Positions 44,515-52,333 of a DNA stretch of 64,000 bases are shown here, in pieces (position 1 is the first letter of the stretch; every line of letters starts with the position of its first letter). The notes below the pieces were generated by a model. It did not search any database, was not told where the DNA came from, and saw only the letters and a list, made by a program, of their open reading frames with translations. Both the position numbers and the translations under genes were made by a program. The stretch lies in contig NZ_CP076103.1 in assembly GCF_018732085.1 (NCBI RefSeq), positions 2,232,001 to 2,296,000 on the forward strand, read 5' to 3'. Source of the stretch: Lysobacter capsici (GTDB lineage Bacteria; Pseudomonadota; Gammaproteobacteria; Xanthomonadales; Xanthomonadaceae).

Positions 44515-44794
44515 GCCTCTTAAAAGCTCTTGAAGTCCGAAGCTCGAAGCAAGATCAAAAGCTTCCGCCACTAAAGCGGCGGGTCACTTTCTTTTGTCAA
44601 AAGCGACAAAAGAAAGGTAACCAAAGAAAAACGCTTTTTGTGAATCAAGTGCCCGCGCGTGCGGTGCAGACGCAGGCACGCGCCACACGGAACATCCTGT
44701 CCCGGTGGCGCGCGACGCGCATCCATGCGCGTCGCCCTCCGGGTGTGCTGTTTCTAACGCGAGTTATGTGCTTTGCAGCGCTGGACGAACCGCG
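44515..44794. repeat. Palindromic repeat copy D, right-type arm
   Basis: A single arm, orientation of the right half of copies A-C: AAGATCAAAAGCTTCCGCCA, CACTTTCTTTTGTC, the segment ACCAAAGAAAAACGCTTTTT, hairpin II with an A.C mismatch (CGGAACATCCTGTCCCG), hairpin I with the GCGACGCGCA/TGCGCGTCGC stem, then CCCTCCGGGTGTGCTG and an end near CTGGACGAACCGCG. It is followed by a REP pair, not by its left arm, so the layout is reversed relative to other copies. Confidence 0.88.
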
Positions 44795-44830
44795 CGACCT
44801 CAGACACAAACAAAAGCCACATGGCCTCCC

Positions 44831-44927
44831 TGTAGGAGCGGCGCGAGCCGCGACCGCGGAAACACAACCACGACGAACGCTTCGCCGTTGCTGTATTGGC
44901 GCGGTCGCGGCTCGCGCCGCTCCTACG
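44831..44927. repeat. REP pair between the copy D arms
   Basis: Direct REP TGTAGGAGCGGCGCGAGCCG at 44831 and inverted REP GCGGCTCGCGCCGCTCCTAC ending ~44927, about 70 bp from inner edge to inner edge. Confidence 0.9.
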
Positions 44928-44957
44928 GGGAGGCCATGTGACTTTCGCAGGAAGTCA

Positions 44958-45315
44958 GATTTCATTCCCAGCGCTGCGAGGCCACTCGCTCGCGAGAACA
45001 AGAGCACACCCGGAGGGCGGCGCACATGGATGTGCGCCGTGCGCCACCGAGACAGGATGTCTCGTGTGGCGCATGCCCGCGTAAGCACCGCACTTGCGGG
45101 CACTTGATCCAAAGAAAAGCGTTTTTCTTTGGTTACCTTTTGACCGAAGGGAATCCAGACGGACTTTTGTCGCTTCTGACAAAAGAAAGTAACTCGGCCG
45201 CTTGCGGACGAAAGCTGTTGATCTTGCCTTCGACTTTAAAAGCCCCAGAGCTTTAAAGCCGTTAAAGCTTCCAGCAGGATAAAAAGCCACCACCGCCGAA
45301 GTGGGAAGTCACTTA
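44958..45315. repeat. Palindromic repeat copy D, left-type arm
   Basis: Arm of the left type: CCCAGCGCTGCGAGGCCACT, hairpin I GGCGCACATGGATGTGCGCC, hairpin II CGAGACAGGATGTCTCG, then the module ACCGAAGGGAATCCAGACGG, ACTTTTGTCGCTTCTGACA and a degenerate tail to ~45315. It has a complete hairpin II in the changed GA-TC form. Confidence 0.88.
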
Positions 45316-45338
45316 TCACCTCGCCTCAAGCCGGCGCC

Positions 45339-45644
45339 TCAGCGTCCCTGCGGCTTCTGATAAGTAACAAAAAACCCCTGCAAATCCCCATTCTCGATAT
45401 ACGGCGCCACGCTAAGCACATCGTAGCCCCGCGTAGTGAACGCCTGATGCGCGCGACTGAGCGCGTTAGCCGCGCCCTGGTTGCGGAATCCCCAACTGGC
45501 GTCGACCCACACGGTGACCGCGCGCAGGCGTTGGGTCACGGCTTCGTCGGCGACCTTGTCGGGGTTCTTGTCGAACAGGCCAGCATGGGCCGGCGCGGTG
45601 ATGGCGGCGGCGGTGAGCAAGGTAGCGAGCAGCAGGCGGTGCAT
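45339..45644 (-). CDS. Small exported protein of unknown function
   Basis: 101 residues with a signal peptide (MHRLLLATLLTAAAITAPAH, cleavage after AHA), then KNPDKVADEAVTQRLRAVTVW. No known family recognised. It is 34 nt after the pcp stop on the same strand, so it may be the last gene of the pyroglutamate cluster. Confidence 0.7.
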   Translation of the reverse strand: MHRLLLATLLTAAAITAPAHAGLFDKNPDKVADEAVTQRLRAVTVWVDASWGFRNQGAANALSRAHQAFTTRGYDVLSVAPYIENGDLQGFFVTYQKPQGR

Positions 45645-45678
45645 GGAGGGCTCCGTGATCGGGCGAAAGGCGAAGGTG

Positions 45679-46455
45679 TCAGTGTTCGGCGCCAGCGGCG
45701 ATGCGGCGGTCGGTGTGGGTGGTCAACGCGGCGTGTAGCGCCACGCGCAGGCCCTGCGCGACGGTCTCGATCGCCAGGCTCGCCACGCCGGGATGGCGCG
45801 CGGCCTGCGCCGGCGAATACGGGATATGCACGAAGCCGCCGCGCACGCCGGCGGTGTCGTCGCGTTCGTGCAGCCGGTGCATCAGCCCGTAGAAAACGTG
45901 GTTGCACACGTAGGTGCCGGCGGTCTGCGATATCTGTGCCGGGATGCCGGCCGCGCGCACCGCGGCGAGCATGGCCTTGATCGGCAGGTCGCTGAAATAG
46001 GCGGCCGGACCGTCGGCGGCGATCGCGCGGTCGATCGGTTGCGCGCCGAGGTTGTCGGGAATGCGCGCGTCGTCGACGTTGATCGCGATGCGCTCGATCG
46101 ACAACTGGGCGCGGCCGCCGGCCTGGCCGACGCACAGCACCAGTGCGGGACGCAGCGCGCCGATGGCGTCGTCGAGTTCGTGCAAGGACAGATCGAACGC
46201 CACCGACAGGCAGCGCGTGGCGATGCGATGACCGACGATGATCTCGCCGTCGAGCAAGCGCACCGCATCCCAACTGGGGTTGTCCGATTCGCCGCCGAAC
46301 GGCGCGAAGCCGGTCAGCAATACCGTGCGCGGCGCAGTGTGGCGATGCATCGGCTCGGACGCGCTCGAGGGCGTTTTTGAGCCGGGTTTCGTCGTTTTCT
46401 TGGTCGTGGCGCGCTTGCGCGCAGCCGCGGTTCCGGCAGAGGTCGGCTTGTTCAT
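45679..46455 (-). CDS. pcp: Pyroglutamyl-peptidase I
   Basis: Removes N-terminal pyroglutamate (5-oxoproline) from peptides; cysteine peptidase C15. 258 residues: a basic, Ala/Lys/Ser/Thr-rich extension of ~40 residues (ending near SSASEPMHRHTAPR), then the domain TVLLTGFAPFGGESDNPSWD, the catalytic Glu (QLSIERIAINVDDARI), Cys in TAGTYVCNHVFYGLMH and His in FVHIPY. The start ATG overlaps the DUF979 stop as ATGA, supporting the long form. In-frame ATG 46350 is an alternative that fits family length better. Confidence 0.92.
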   Translation of the reverse strand: MNKPTSAGTAAARKRATTKKTTKPGSKTPSSASEPMHRHTAPRTVLLTGFAPFGGESDNPSWDAVRLLDGEIIVGHRIATRCLSVAFDLSLHELDDAIGALRPALVLCVGQAGGRAQLSIERIAINVDDARIPDNLGAQPIDRAIAADGPAAYFSDLPIKAMLAAVRAAGIPAQISQTAGTYVCNHVFYGLMHRLHERDDTAGVRGGFVHIPYSPAQAARHPGVASLAIETVAQGLRVALHAALTTHTDRRIAAGAEH

Positions 46456-47405
46456 CGCAGTGCGATCCAGTACATCAACACGACATTGCAGGCCAGCAAC
46501 ACCAGCCCGGTCGGCCATTGCGCGCGGATCACGCCGTAGGGATCCTTCAACTCCAGCAACGCCGCCGGCACCAGGTTGAAATTCGCCGCCATCGGCGTCA
46601 TCAGCGAGCCGCAATACCCCGAGAGCATGCCGATCGCGGCCAGCGAGGCGGGGTCGGCGCCGTGGTGCTGGACCAGCAACGGCAGGGCGATGCCGCCGGT
46701 CATCACCGGGAACGCGGCGAAGGCGTTGCCCATGATCGCCGCGAACAAGGCCATGCCCAGCGCGTAGGCCATGGCCACGGCGAAGGCGTTGTCGACCGGG
46801 ATTACCGCTCGTACGACACCGGCCACGGCCTGGCCGACACCGCCGGCTTCGAACACGCTGCCGAGCGCGGCGAGCAGCAAGGGCAGCATCGCGGCCCAGC
46901 CGATCGAGTCGACCAGACGGCGCGATTGCTCAACGCCGCTCCACGGTGTCTGCCGGGTCAGCCGGCACGCGGCGATCAGGGCGACGATGCAGCCCAGGGC
47001 CAGCGCGATCAGAGTGAGGTTCTGGAGATCCAGCAGCGGCTGATCGCCGATCCACACGTATTTCAGGCCCACCGCGCCAGCCACGGTCACCGCCGGAATC
47101 AGCAGCGCGGGCCAGAACAGACGATTGCCCAGTCGTAGCGATTCGGCCTGTTTCTGCTCGTCTGTGGTTTCGGCGTAGCGGCCCTTGCCAAGCCCGCCGA
47201 AACCGGCGAGCACCGCGAGCGCGACGACGCAAGCGCCGACGGCTTTGTTCGGAAGATGTTCGGCGGCGAACATCAAGAACGCGATCAAGCCCCAGAACAA
47301 CGCGGTGGTATGGCGGCGCGGGTTGGCCGCATCGCGCAGGCCGCGCCAGGCGAGCGCGGCGAAGTACGCGCCCAGCAACCAATAGACGAAGGTCAGGGTG
47401 ATCAT
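46452..47405 (-). CDS. DUF979 membrane protein
   Basis: 317 residues, about nine hydrophobic helices (MITLTFVYWLLGAYFAALAW at the start). DUF979 and DUF969 always come as neighbours, and here follow pxpA and precede pcp. They look like a two-part permease; a role in pyroglutamate uptake is inference from this cluster. FAAFPVMTGGIALPLLVQHH and GMLSGYCGSLMTPMAANFNL are conserved-looking. ATGA overlaps with DUF969 upstream and pcp downstream. Confidence 0.9.
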   Translation of the reverse strand: MITLTFVYWLLGAYFAALAWRGLRDAANPRRHTTALFWGLIAFLMFAAEHLPNKAVGACVVALAVLAGFGGLGKGRYAETTDEQKQAESLRLGNRLFWPALLIPAVTVAGAVGLKYVWIGDQPLLDLQNLTLIALALGCIVALIAACRLTRQTPWSGVEQSRRLVDSIGWAAMLPLLLAALGSVFEAGGVGQAVAGVVRAVIPVDNAFAVAMAYALGMALFAAIMGNAFAAFPVMTGGIALPLLVQHHGADPASLAAIGMLSGYCGSLMTPMAANFNLVPAALLELKDPYGVIRAQWPTGLVLLACNVVLMYWIALR

Positions 47406-48121
47406 GGCGACGCCTGCGGCGGCTCGGTGCGCTCGGTCGTGGCGATGGAGGCGGGCGCAGGTACGAACAGCCTGCGTTCGAAGCGCAAGATGCGTACGGA
47501 GTGGACCATGAACGCGCACACCGCGGTCGGAATGCTCCAGACCGCGATCTGCCAAGGCTCGTAGGTGTGGCCGTGCTCGATCAGGAAGCCGTGGATGATC
47601 AGCACGCCGGTAAAGCCGAAGAAGATGTCCTCGCCGAAAAACAGGCCGACGTTGTCGGTGCCGGCGGCCATCGCGCGGATACGCTGGCGCTGGTCGTCGC
47701 TGAGTTCGCCGTGGGTGGTCTGCGCGGCGCCTTCGCTCATCGGCGCGAGCAGGGGGCGCACGGTCTGCGGATGGCCGCCGAGGCTGGTCAGCCCGCACGC
47801 CGAGGTGAGCTGGCGCATCAGCAAATAGGCGATCAGCAAGCGCCCCATGGTGGCGCCGCGCAGTTTCGCGATCCAGTGCTGCGCGTGCTCCTTGAGTCCG
47901 TGACGTTCGAGCAGGCCGATCACCGGCAGCGGCGCGAGAAACAGCAACAGGAAGCGTTTTTCGGTGAACGCCTTGCCGAGCACTTCGAGCACGTCCAACG
48001 GCGACAGTTGCGCGGCCAGTCCGGTGATGAACCCGGCCACGACCACCACCAGCGCCGGATTGAGCCGCAGCACGAAACCGAGCACGACCGCCGCGACGCC
48101 GATCAGGGGCCAATAATTCAT
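47402..48121 (-). CDS. DUF969 membrane protein
   Basis: 239 residues with about five hydrophobic helices; N-terminus MNYWPLIGVAAVVLGFVLRL. The motif GLTSLGGHPQTVRPLLAPMS and NVGLFFGEDIFFGFTGVLII are typical of DUF969. Partner of DUF979 downstream, ATGA overlap. The pair resembles the two halves of an ion-transporter family, substrate unproven. Confidence 0.9.
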   Translation of the reverse strand: MNYWPLIGVAAVVLGFVLRLNPALVVVVAGFITGLAAQLSPLDVLEVLGKAFTEKRFLLLFLAPLPVIGLLERHGLKEHAQHWIAKLRGATMGRLLIAYLLMRQLTSACGLTSLGGHPQTVRPLLAPMSEGAAQTTHGELSDDQRQRIRAMAAGTDNVGLFFGEDIFFGFTGVLIIHGFLIEHGHTYEPWQIAVWSIPTAVCAFMVHSVRILRFERRLFVPAPASIATTERTEPPQASP

Positions 48122-48282
48122 GTCGCGTCCTCGAAGAAATGATGCGGGGGCGTGGGATTCATGCGCTTGGAATCATGCGTTTCGCGGCATGCGCGCGAAA
48201 CATTCGCAGCGCGATTCGCGGGCGAAGAACGATATCGATGAAGGGGCGAAGCGGAGCGCGGATGGGTTGGTGCAATGCGCCC

Positions 48283-49026
48283 TCACAACGCCGCGACCCG
48301 GATCCCGTCGGCGCGCAGCGCCTCATGCACCGCGCGCGCGAACGTCGGCGCGTCGCTGCGGTCGCCGTGAAGGCACAAGGTGTCGGCGCGCAGTGCGATG
48401 CGGCCGCCGCCGCCGACGGCGACTTCGCCGTGCAGCACCAGATCGCGGACCTGCTGGATCGACTGCTGCAGCGATTCGATCACCGCGCCGGCTTGTCCGC
48501 GCGGCAACAGGCGGCCGTTGGCGGCGTAACCGCGCTCGGCGAAGACCTCGTGCGCGACGCGCAGCCCGGCGGCCTGCGCCGCGTCGGTGAGTTGCGACTG
48601 GGCCAGCCCGTACACGATCAACTTCGGATCGAACGCGGCCACCGCGGCGACGATGGCGTCGGCGACGATGCGGTCGTCGGCGGCCAGGTTGTACAGCGCG
48701 CCGTGCGGCTTGACGTGGGTGAGTCGCACGCCTTCGTCGGCGGCGATCGAGGCCAGCCGCGCCATCTGCCCGAGCATCAGCATGCCGATCTCGTCGCGGC
48801 TCAGCGGCAGGGTGCGGCGGCCGAAATGCTCGGGGTCGTCATAGCCCGGATGCGCGCCGGCGGCGACGCCGTGCTCGCGGCACAGGCGCAGGGTCGCGCG
48901 CATGCTCGCATCGTCGCCGGCGTGGCCGCCGCAGGCGACGTTGGCCGAACTGACGTAGGGCAGGATCGCCGCGTCGTCGCCGCAGCCTTCGCCCAGATCG
49001 CAGTTGAAGTCGATGCGGTCGCGCAT
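48283..49026 (-). CDS. pxpA: 5-oxoprolinase subunit PxpA
   Basis: One subunit of the PxpABC ATP-dependent 5-oxoprolinase, LamB/YcsF family. 247 residues with the family opening RIDFNCDLGEGCGDDAAILP, SSANVACGGHAGD, GAHPGYDDPEHFGRR and VKPHGALYN. Its partners pxpB and pxpC are not next to it but at 59.4-61.1 kb. Start ATG 49026 lies 13 nt after a tiny membrane-protein gene. Confidence 0.94.
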   Translation of the reverse strand: MRDRIDFNCDLGEGCGDDAAILPYVSSANVACGGHAGDDASMRATLRLCREHGVAAGAHPGYDDPEHFGRRTLPLSRDEIGMLMLGQMARLASIAADEGVRLTHVKPHGALYNLAADDRIVADAIVAAVAAFDPKLIVYGLAQSQLTDAAQAAGLRVAHEVFAERGYAANGRLLPRGQAGAVIESLQQSIQQVRDLVLHGEVAVGGGGRIALRADTLCLHGDRSDAPTFARAVHEALRADGIRVAAL

Positions 49027-49039
49027 GGGCCGGTGCGGG

Positions 49040-49204
49040 CTAGTTGCGCTTGAACAGCAGGCCCAGGCCGACCACGACCAGTGCGGCCGGCCACCAGGTC
49101 ACCAGGACCTTGGTCAGGCTGAGGTTGGTGTAGCCCAGGTTGTTGAGCAGGAACAAGGTGCCGATGACGATCAGGATCAGGGCGCCGACAACATGGGATT
49201 TCAT
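49040..49204 (-). CDS. 54-residue LiaI/DUF5668-like membrane protein
   Basis: MKSHVVGALILIVIGTLFLL then NNLGYTNLSLTKVLVTWWPA and ALVVVGLGLLFKRN: two helices, the second with the LTKVLVTWWPAALVVVGLGL motif of the LiaI/LiaF N-terminal domain. Too short for most gene-finders. It may lead the pxpA cluster (13 nt gap), though function is unknown. Confidence 0.75.
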   Translation of the reverse strand: MKSHVVGALILIVIGTLFLLNNLGYTNLSLTKVLVTWWPAALVVVGLGLLFKRN

Positions 49205-49480
49205 CTGGGACGGGTCTCGGTTCGAAGCGGTGGGCGACGCGGGTGGGCGTCGTCGGGACAGGGGGTGAGTCTAGTCGGGTTGGGTGGGTTTGCCCAAGGG
49301 GATGGGGGCGTGTGGGGTGGATGGAGGATGTTGCCTGCGCGGTGGGGCCGGGGTTGGGGATTTGGCCTGTTCAGGCAATCGTTCGAGCGCCTTTTTTTCG
49401 TGTCGATGGGCGGTGCGCATGAATATGCGTTGCGTACCCTTGTTGGAGCACGAGGCGACGCAGTGGCATGGCATCGCCCT

Positions 49481-49576
49481 GTAGGAGCGACGCGAGTCGC
49501 GACCGCGACATATCGATAACGTCGATACCTGCGCCGTAGTTGTGTTTTCGCGGTCGCGGCTTGCGCCGCTCCTACA
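49481..49576. repeat. REP pair before palindromic copy E
   Basis: TGTAGGAGCGACGCGAGTCG at 49481 and the inverted CGGTCGCGGCTTGCGCCGCT ending 49576 form a pair of ~95 bp. The inverted REP ends 30 bp before the left end of copy E. Confidence 0.88.
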
Positions 49577-49606
49577 GGGAGGCCATGCAGCTTTCGCTTG
49601 AAGTCA

Positions 49607-50120
49607 GATTTCATTTCCAGCGCCGCGAGGCTTGTAACTCGCGTTAGCAACAGCACACCCGGAGGGCGGCGCACATGGATGTGCGCCGTGCGCCACCGGG
49701 ACAGGATGTCCCGTGTGGCGCATGCCTGCGTCAGCACCGCACTTGCGGGCACTTGATTCAAGAAAAAGCGTTTTTCTTTGGTTACCTTTCTTTTGTCGCT
49801 TTTGACAAAAGAAAGTAACTCGGCCGCTTGCGGACGAAAGCTGTTGATCTTGCCTCTGGCTTCAAAGCTTGAAGCAACATCAAAAGCTTCCGCCACTAAA
49901 GCGGCGGGTAACTTTCTTTTGTCCAGAGCCACAAAAGAAAGTCACCAAAGAAAAAGGCGTTCCTGTTTCGAGTCAAGAGCCGCACGATCGGTGCTTGCGC
50001 AAGCATGCGCCACACGGGACATCCTGTCCCGGTGGCGCACGGCGCACATCCATGTGCGCCGCCCTCTGGGTGTGCTGTTGCTAACGCGAGTTCAGGCCTC
50101 GCGGCACTGGATGAACTGCG
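49607..50120. repeat. Large palindromic repeat, copy E
   Basis: ~514 bp relative of copy A, with hairpin I GGCGCACATGGATGTGCGCC and GGCGCACATCCATGTGCGCC, hairpin II CGGGACAGGATGTCCCG and CGGGACATCCTGTCCCG. No ACCGAAGGGAATCCAG module. The left end reads AGATTTCATTTCCAGCGCCG, the right ends ATGAACTGCG. No gene. Confidence 0.9.
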
Positions 50121-50135
50121 CGGCTTCAAGCTCGA

Positions 50136-50180
50136 TCCAAAGCAAAGCAAAGCAAAGCAAAGCAAAGTCAAAGTCAAAGT
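50136..50180. repeat. AAAGC / AAAGTC short tandem repeat
   Basis: CAAAGCAAAGCAAAGCAAAG then AAAGTCAAAGTC: a pentanucleotide/hexanucleotide tract just outside the right arm of copy E, in the same place as the tract at 796. Confidence 0.85.
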
Positions 50181-50210
50181 TAGGTTTTGCCGGCAATTAC
50201 CGTCGCGCAA

Positions 50211-50239
50211 ACAAAAACGGGGCCGCGAACGGCCCCGTT
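50211..50239 (-). terminator. Terminator after the DUF885 gene
   Basis: AACGGGGCC and GGCCCCGTT form a 9 bp stem with a 6 nt loop; on the minus strand it is followed by TTTTTGT. It lies 44 nt past the stop. Confidence 0.85.
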
Positions 50240-50283
50240 ACTTTGCGAATCTTCACCCGCGAATCAAAGCGAAAGCGTACCGA

Positions 50284-52146
50284 TCACATCGCGCTCTTAG
50301 GCGCCGCCTTGTCCGGCGAACCCGTCGCCGGCGGCAATGCGGCATTCGGCGCGGCCGGTGCAGCCGCCGCGGCCGGCTTGGGCGCCGTCCACAGCTTGGC
50401 CTGCGCCGGAACGTTCATCATCTGCCCGTACACCAGCGGAATCGGCGGGCCGCCGTAGCTCAGGAACTGATCGTGGAACGCCTTCCAGCCGCTGCGGCCG
50501 CCGTGGCCCGCGGTCCAGTCCTCGCGCAACTGCATGATCATCAACTTGCCCAGGGTGTAGTTCAGGTACGCCGGGTCGTAGGTGCCGCGCGCGGCCTGCT
50601 GGCGCGCGTTGCCCGGGTCCTGGAACGCCTTGTCCTTGAACATCTGCTCGGACTGCGCGACGGTCATGCCGCCGGTGTGCAGGCCGATCGCCGACAGATA
50701 ACGCACATTGCGCAGCAAGGCATTGGTCAGCTGGCCGATGTGGATTTCCGGGCCGGCGCCGTCGAGGCCGGCGTCGAACATCATCTCTTCGGTGTAATGC
50801 GCCCAACCCTCGGCATAGGCATAGCCGACGAACAACTGGGCGAACTTCCACTGCGAACGGTTGGCGTGCAGGAACTGCAGGAAATGCCCCGGCCAGACTT
50901 CGTGCGCCGATGTGAACAACAGGTCGGCCTTGCCCGGCACGTAGGCGTCCTGCTCGGCCTTGGGCCACTTCGGATCGGGCGGGGCGATGTAGTAGACCGA
51001 GGGCAGGTTCTTCTCGTACGGCCCGGGGATTTCGATGTAGGCGAAGTTGTTGCGGTTGAACGGCGGCGCTTCCTCGACCAGCGCCTGCTCGGTGCCGGGA
51101 ATCGACACCAGGTCCTTGTCGACGATGAACTGGCGCAGCCCGGCCAATTGCTCGCGCGCGCCTTCGACCGCGCCGCCCTTGGGCTTGTCGGCGTTGGCCT
51201 TCTCGATGCATTCGACGATCGGCCGGCCTTTGGCGTATTGGTCGCAGGCGGCTTTCAGCGCGGCCAGGTTGCGCTCCAGATCGGCTTCGCCGGCGGCCTT
51301 GAGCTGATCCAGCGGCAGGTCCACGCCCTCGGTGGCCTTGAGCATCTTCGAGAATTTTTCCGCGCCCAGGGCGAAGTCCTGGGTCGCCTGCGGCTTCTGC
51401 GCGGCCAGGTAGTCCGACAGGCCCTGCATGGCCTCGATCGCCTTGGCGTTGGAGGCCTTGAAGCGCGCCTGCAGCGCCTCGTCCTTGACCTCGGCGAAGG
51501 CCTTGGGCACATCGTTCTTGAAGAATTCGGCGAAGCCGCCGAACACCATCGTGCCCAGGTCGATATAGCTCGCCGGCAGCGGGCCCTTGAGGTTGGCGCG
51601 GATCTGCTCGGCGGCCCTGGGCAGGTTGTCCTGATAGCTCACGAACGCGGCCAGGCGCTGCGGCAGCGGCGCGTACGGGCGGGTCAGGTACATGCTCGGC
51701 GACAGGTCGCCGGCGTAGAAGCCGGGGTTCTTGCTGGCGAAGCCGGAGTCTTCGAGCCAGAACAACTGGCCGTCGATCACCGCGCGCACGTAGTCGCGCT
51801 GATAGCGCTGCGGTGCGGCCAGGCGATCGTCGCCGAAGGCGTTGATCGCATCGCGTTGCTGGTGCAGCCACTGGATGTTGCGCTGCAGTCCTTCGGGCGA
51901 ATAATCGGGCAGGCGGCCGTCGAATTCGTGCTTGCCGGCGTTGGCGCCGGCGACCGGGAAATGTTCGAAGAAGCCTTGCAGGAAGCCGTCGACGGCGGCG
52001 TCCCATTGCGCGCCGGCCGGTTGCGCGGCGCTGGCGGCCGGCGTGGCGTCGGCGGACGCGGCGGGCGGTGCGGTTTCGGACTTGCAGCCGGCGGCGAGCG
52101 CGGCGACGACACAGGCGGACAACGACAGCAGACGCAGGGTACGCAT
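50284..52146 (-). CDS. DUF885 family lipoprotein, possible metallopeptidase
   Basis: 620 residues. Lipoprotein signal ending AALAAGC, then a DUF885 domain. SAHEVWPGHFLQFLHANRSQ resembles an HExxxxH-type zinc peptidase site, and YAEGWAHYTEEMMFDAGLD with EEM supplies a third ligand. The N-terminal Ala/Pro linker and the C-terminal Ala-rich tail (PKPAAAAAPAAPNAALPPAT) are low-complexity. Start ATG 52146. A secreted or periplasmic oligopeptidase is likely, substrate unknown. Confidence 0.9.
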   Translation of the reverse strand: MRTLRLLSLSACVVAALAAGCKSETAPPAASADATPAASAAQPAGAQWDAAVDGFLQGFFEHFPVAGANAGKHEFDGRLPDYSPEGLQRNIQWLHQQRDAINAFGDDRLAAPQRYQRDYVRAVIDGQLFWLEDSGFASKNPGFYAGDLSPSMYLTRPYAPLPQRLAAFVSYQDNLPRAAEQIRANLKGPLPASYIDLGTMVFGGFAEFFKNDVPKAFAEVKDEALQARFKASNAKAIEAMQGLSDYLAAQKPQATQDFALGAEKFSKMLKATEGVDLPLDQLKAAGEADLERNLAALKAACDQYAKGRPIVECIEKANADKPKGGAVEGAREQLAGLRQFIVDKDLVSIPGTEQALVEEAPPFNRNNFAYIEIPGPYEKNLPSVYYIAPPDPKWPKAEQDAYVPGKADLLFTSAHEVWPGHFLQFLHANRSQWKFAQLFVGYAYAEGWAHYTEEMMFDAGLDGAGPEIHIGQLTNALLRNVRYLSAIGLHTGGMTVAQSEQMFKDKAFQDPGNARQQAARGTYDPAYLNYTLGKLMIMQLREDWTAGHGGRSGWKAFHDQFLSYGGPPIPLVYGQMMNVPAQAKLWTAPKPAAAAAPAAPNAALPPATGSPDKAAPKSAM

Positions 52147-52333
52147 TGCGTTTCTCCGGAAAGCGGCGAGGGCGTGCATGGCCGCGACGACGAGACAGGG
52201 GCGGCCCGACCACTGATCGTGGAGCGGCTCGGCAGGACTGACCAGTGCCTTTTGCCCTATGGCAGGCGGGCGCCGCGCCGACGCGATCGGGCCCGTCGCG
52301 GCGTGGCCGCGGATGCACCCGGCCGCGGGCATG

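Noticed and set aside
44262..45338. Prophage or genomic island in the gene-poor 44-45 kb region
   Set aside because: The gap is filled by known repeat families; flanking genes are ordinary and GC does not drop.
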